A stretch of 64,000 bases of DNA, taken from contig NZ_JAHFZZ010000020.1 in assembly GCF_018603905.1 (NCBI RefSeq), forward strand, positions 1-64,000, read 5' to 3'. Source of the DNA: Nonomuraea sp. NEAU-A123. Its GTDB lineage: Bacteria; Actinomycetota; Actinomycetes; Streptosporangiales; Streptosporangiaceae. Of this stretch, positions 61,495 through 64,000 are shown piece after piece. The notes beneath the pieces are model-generated. The model made no database searches and had not been told where the DNA came from. It was given only the letters and a program-made list of their open reading frames with translations. Both the position numbers and the translations under genes were made by a program. Every line of letters begins with the position of its first letter. Position 1 is the first letter of the stretch.

Positions 61495-62409
61495 ATGCGT
61501 CTGGCCCTCCTCCTCCCCCTTCTCGCGCTCGCCGCCTGTGGCACCGCCACGACTGCCCAGCAGGCGGGGCCGACCAGGACCGTCACGCACGCCATGGGCC
61601 AGACGAAGGTGCCGATGGAGCCGAAGCGGGTCGTGGTCCTCGACACCGACAAGCTCGACACGATGGTCTCGCTGGGTCTGTCCCCCGTGGGCGCGGCCCA
61701 GGCGACCGAGAGCCAGGCGTGGCCGAAGTACCTCGGCTCGGCGCTGGCCGCGACCAAGGCGGTCGGCACGCTCCAGCAGCCGAACATCGAGGCCATCATG
61801 GCGCTCAAGCCGGACCTCATCCTCGGCACGAAGTTCCGGCAGGCGGCCTTCTACGACAAGCTCAGCAAGATCGCCCCGACCGTGTTCACGGAGAAGGTGG
61901 GCGTCACCTGGAAGCAGAACTTCCTGCTCGACGCCGAGGCCCTGGGCAAGAAGGAGCAGGCGACCGGGCTGCTGTCGGCCTACGAGAGCCGGGCCAAGCA
62001 GGTCGGCGCCAAGTACGCGAAGCTGAAGGTGAGCATCGTCCGCTTCATGCCGACGGAGATCCGGATGTACGGCCCCGAGTCGTTCAGCGGCATCGTGGTC
62101 GGCGACGCCGGCATCCCGCGGCCGCAAGTGCAGCAGCTCGCCACCCAGCAGGACAAGCGCTTCGGCAAGCTGAGCCAGGAGAACATCGCCCAGGCCGACG
62201 CCGACGCCGTCTTCTACACCGCGTACGGCCAGGCGGCGGCCAAGAGCCAGGCGTCGGTCACCGGCGGCCCGCTCTGGAAGAACCTCGGGGCCGTCAAGTC
62301 GGGCAACGCCCACAGCGTGGACGACGAGGTCTGGATGCTCGGCATCGGCGTCACCGCCGCGGGCGGAATCCTCGACGACCTGGACAAATACCTGGCCCCG
62401 CTGGTCTGA
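61495..62409 (+). CDS. Iron-siderophore-type substrate-binding lipoprotein (FecB-like)
   Basis: This 304-residue lipoprotein starts at ATG 61495 (AGAGGA upstream) with lipobox LAACG. The mature part has the FecB/FepB/BtuF layout: VTHAMGQTKVPMEPKRVVVLDTDKLDTMVSLGLSPVGAA, IEAIMALKPDLILGTKFR and ADADAVFYTAYGQ. No permease or ATPase is adjacent in this window, so it would act with an importer encoded elsewhere. Its stop codon abuts the convergent hydrolase gene. Confidence 0.9.
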   Translation: MRLALLLPLLALAACGTATTAQQAGPTRTVTHAMGQTKVPMEPKRVVVLDTDKLDTMVSLGLSPVGAAQATESQAWPKYLGSALAATKAVGTLQQPNIEAIMALKPDLILGTKFRQAAFYDKLSKIAPTVFTEKVGVTWKQNFLLDAEALGKKEQATGLLSAYESRAKQVGAKYAKLKVSIVRFMPTEIRMYGPESFSGIVVGDAGIPRPQVQQLATQQDKRFGKLSQENIAQADADAVFYTAYGQAAAKSQASVTGGPLWKNLGAVKSGNAHSVDDEVWMLGIGVTAAGGILDDLDKYLAPLV

Positions 62410-63207
62410 TCAGCCCCAGAAGCGGCGCAGGTGCGGCACGAGCTCACTCGCCCGCTCATCGGGGAAGAACAGCCGACCGCCCTCGATCTCCACGACCTCC
62501 TTGACACCGGGGATCGTGTCGCGCAGCCAGTAGGCCCAGCTCACGTCGAAGAAGACGTCGCCGGTCCCCCACACCACCAGCGTCGGCACGGCCAGCACGG
62601 TGAGCTGCGGCTCGATCGCGACCATGTCCTTGGCGTCGATCGAGGTCAGCAGCCGCTCGAAGGCGCGCGGCCCGCCGGGCTTGTCGAAGATCGGCCGCAG
62701 GAAGTGGTCGACCAGGTCCGCCGCATCGTCGATGCGCTCGTAGCCGTCACCGAACGCCGTCTGGGCCAGCAGCTCCGGCTGATCCAGCACGACGGCGGTC
62801 AGCGGCGCGAGCTCGCCCCGGGCCGCCAGCTCGACCGTGGGCTGGAACGACTCCGGCGGCGTGTTGGTGTGCACGTCGCAGTTGGTGAGCGTGAGCGAGC
62901 GCAGCCGTTCCGGGTGCCGCACGGCGAAGACCTGCGCCACCGCGCCACCTGTGTCGTTGGCGACGAGATCGACCTGGTCCAACCCGAGCTCCGCGCAGAG
63001 CTCCTCCACCGCCTCGGCCAGCGCGGGGATCGAGAGATCCTCGCGCGGCGCGCTGCCGCCGTGCAGGGGCAGGTCGATCGCCACGCACCTGCGCTCGTCG
63101 CGCAGCTCGGCAATGACATTCCGCCACAGGTACGAACTGGTGCCGACGCCGTGCACGAACAGGGCGACCGGCCCCTCGCCGACGTCCACGTAGCTGATGC
63201 CGTCCAT
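62410..63207 (-). CDS. Alpha/beta-fold hydrolase, Asp-nucleophile type
   Basis: This 265-residue alpha/beta hydrolase starts at ATG with AAGGAG upstream. FVHGVGTSSYLW is the oxyanion region. The nucleophile elbow is ANDTGG, so Asp sits where Ser would be in esterases, as in haloalkane dehalogenases and epoxide hydrolases. VVWGTGDVFFD offers an acid residue. The usual C-terminal GH...E box reads GGRLFFPDE, with no His at the expected place, so activity is uncertain. It diverges from a TetR gene that probably regulates it. Confidence 0.86.
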   Translation of the reverse strand: MDGISYVDVGEGPVALFVHGVGTSSYLWRNVIAELRDERRCVAIDLPLHGGSAPREDLSIPALAEAVEELCAELGLDQVDLVANDTGGAVAQVFAVRHPERLRSLTLTNCDVHTNTPPESFQPTVELAARGELAPLTAVVLDQPELLAQTAFGDGYERIDDAADLVDHFLRPIFDKPGGPRAFERLLTSIDAKDMVAIEPQLTVLAVPTLVVWGTGDVFFDVSWAYWLRDTIPGVKEVVEIEGGRLFFPDERASELVPHLRRFWG

Positions 63208-63234
63208 GGCCTGACTCCTTCTTCCGGATTACAA

Positions 63235-63274
63235 ACCGACTGTCGGTCTACGAAATTACCGACTGACTGTCGGT
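63235..63274. promoter_or_regulatory. Paired operators for the adjacent TetR regulator
   Basis: ACCGAC-T-GTCGGT at 63235-63247 and ACCGAC-TGACT-GTCGGT at 63258-63274 are inverted repeats with identical 6-bp arms and different spacers in the 84-base gap between the hydrolase and TetR starts. The second resembles ACCGACTG-type operators expected for such regulators. Confidence 0.8.
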
Positions 63275-63291
63275 TTGTCTATGGTGGTGCC

Positions 63292-63861
63292 ATGAACCTC
63301 AAGGCGGAACGCGGCGCGGCCACTCGCGACCAGCTCCTCGCGATCGCCACGCGACTGTTCGCCGAGCACGGCTACGAGGGCACCTCGATCGAGGCGGTCC
63401 TCCAGGAGTCCGGCCTCAGCAGGGGCGCCCTCTACCACCACTACGCGGGCAAGGACGCCCTGTTCGAGGCGGTGCTGGAAGCGACGGAGGCGGCCATCGG
63501 CCGCGAGATCCTCAAGGCGGTCAGGGGCATCGACGACCCCGCCGAGGCCCTCCGGGCCGGCGCACTGGCCTGGATCAGGCTCGCGGGCGACCCCGTGATC
63601 CAGCGCATCGTGCTGATCGACGCGCCGTCGGTGCTGGGCTGGGAGCAGTGGCGGGCGTTGGAGGAGCGCTACTCGTTCGGCAGCCTGAAGATCGCCCTAC
63701 AGGCCACGGACGCGATCCCCGCAGACTTCCTGGACCTGCACGCCCACATGCTCCTCGCCGCCATCAACGAGAGCGCTCTGCTGGTCGCGAGAGGCGGCAA
63801 CCGAGAAACAGCGGAGGCAGCGGTGGAGGAATTCCTACGACGCCTCCTGCGACGCCCGTAG
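63292..63861 (+). CDS. TetR/AcrR-family transcriptional regulator
   Basis: This 189-residue regulator has an N-terminal helix-turn-helix (LFAEHGYEGTSIEAVLQESGLSRGALYHHYAGKDALF), followed by a compact helical ligand-binding domain. ATG 63292 is chosen, 17 bases past the operator pair. It probably represses the divergent hydrolase and itself. Confidence 0.92.
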   Translation: MNLKAERGAATRDQLLAIATRLFAEHGYEGTSIEAVLQESGLSRGALYHHYAGKDALFEAVLEATEAAIGREILKAVRGIDDPAEALRAGALAWIRLAGDPVIQRIVLIDAPSVLGWEQWRALEERYSFGSLKIALQATDAIPADFLDLHAHMLLAAINESALLVARGGNRETAEAAVEEFLRRLLRRP

Positions 63862-63963
63862 AGAGCACGACGTCCGGCTCAATCCACGGACGGGGCCAAG
63901 AATGCGCACGTCACGGCGCCCAGCCCGCTCCACCGGAGGAGCGTGCCCCTGGACAGACGCCGA

Positions 63964-63994
63964 CTAGCACGGTGGGTGGGGCCCACCGTGCTAG
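63964..63994. terminator. Strong hairpin at the right end
   Basis: CTAGCACGGTGGG and its perfect complement pair over 13 bp around a 5-nt loop, 102 bases after the TetR stop. It probably terminates the tetR transcript, or a converging transcript from outside the window. Confidence 0.8.
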
Positions 63995-64000
63995 CCGTAA

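Overview
This window is chromosomal DNA of a high-GC actinomycete. The evidence is dense GC-rich coding with many GTG/TTG starts, actinobacterial 'conservon' operons, GlnR- and DtxR/IdeR-type control sites, and the gene order M23 peptidase-xerC-dprA-comM-yraN-DUF2469-rnhB-lepB-rplS-trmD-rimM-KH-rpsP-ffh. I would guess a Streptosporangiaceae member (Nonomuraea-like), but that is inference.

Positions 1-16131 are a housekeeping block, almost all on the minus strand. It runs from ffh (signal recognition particle) through rpsP, KH protein, rimM, trmD, rplS, two signal peptidases, rnhB, DUF2469 and yraN to comM, dprA and xerC, with a plus-strand M23-type exported protein at the left edge. The left 9 kb is unusual. 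Its intergenic gaps are swollen to about 0.5-1 kb and hold minisatellites and a pair of inverted, MITE-like elements around xerC. Repeats also enter coding sequence: 14 Thr-Gly-Ser units in the M23 protein and about a dozen octapeptide units inside DprA.

Positions 16281-57300 hold four complete conservons (cvnA sensor kinase, cvnB roadblock protein, cvnC DUF742 protein, cvnD small GTPase), all on the minus strand. They alternate with transport and metabolic operons: an NMT1/THI5-type ABC importer built around a hydantoinase-like amidohydrolase (20963-25788); a polyamine-type importer potABCD-like set with a TetR regulator, a macroside-type glycosyltransferase and an aminobutyraldehyde-type dehydrogenase (30765-37970); a glucosamine-kinase-like gene with a SIS isomerase/deaminase-like gene (38115-40231); a proVWX-type glycine betaine importer with an extra substrate-binding gene (44511-49446); and a TetR-controlled drrAB-type exporter (49474-52088). 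Three of the four cvnA genes share an upstream motif, all four share a start-site context, and their disordered tails share short linear motifs. Cvn4 has an extra membrane-anchored gene directly downstream.

Positions 57434-61307 are the nitrogen operon amtB-glnB-glnD, with a candidate GlnR box upstream of amtB. It diverges from an iron-siderophore-type binding lipoprotein carrying a candidate iron box. The right end has an alpha/beta hydrolase divergent from its likely TetR regulator, followed by a strong hairpin.

The most interesting signals are the conservon cluster with its shared promoter motif and tail motifs, the repeat expansion in and around the DNA-processing genes, and the glycosyltransferase embedded in the polyamine locus.
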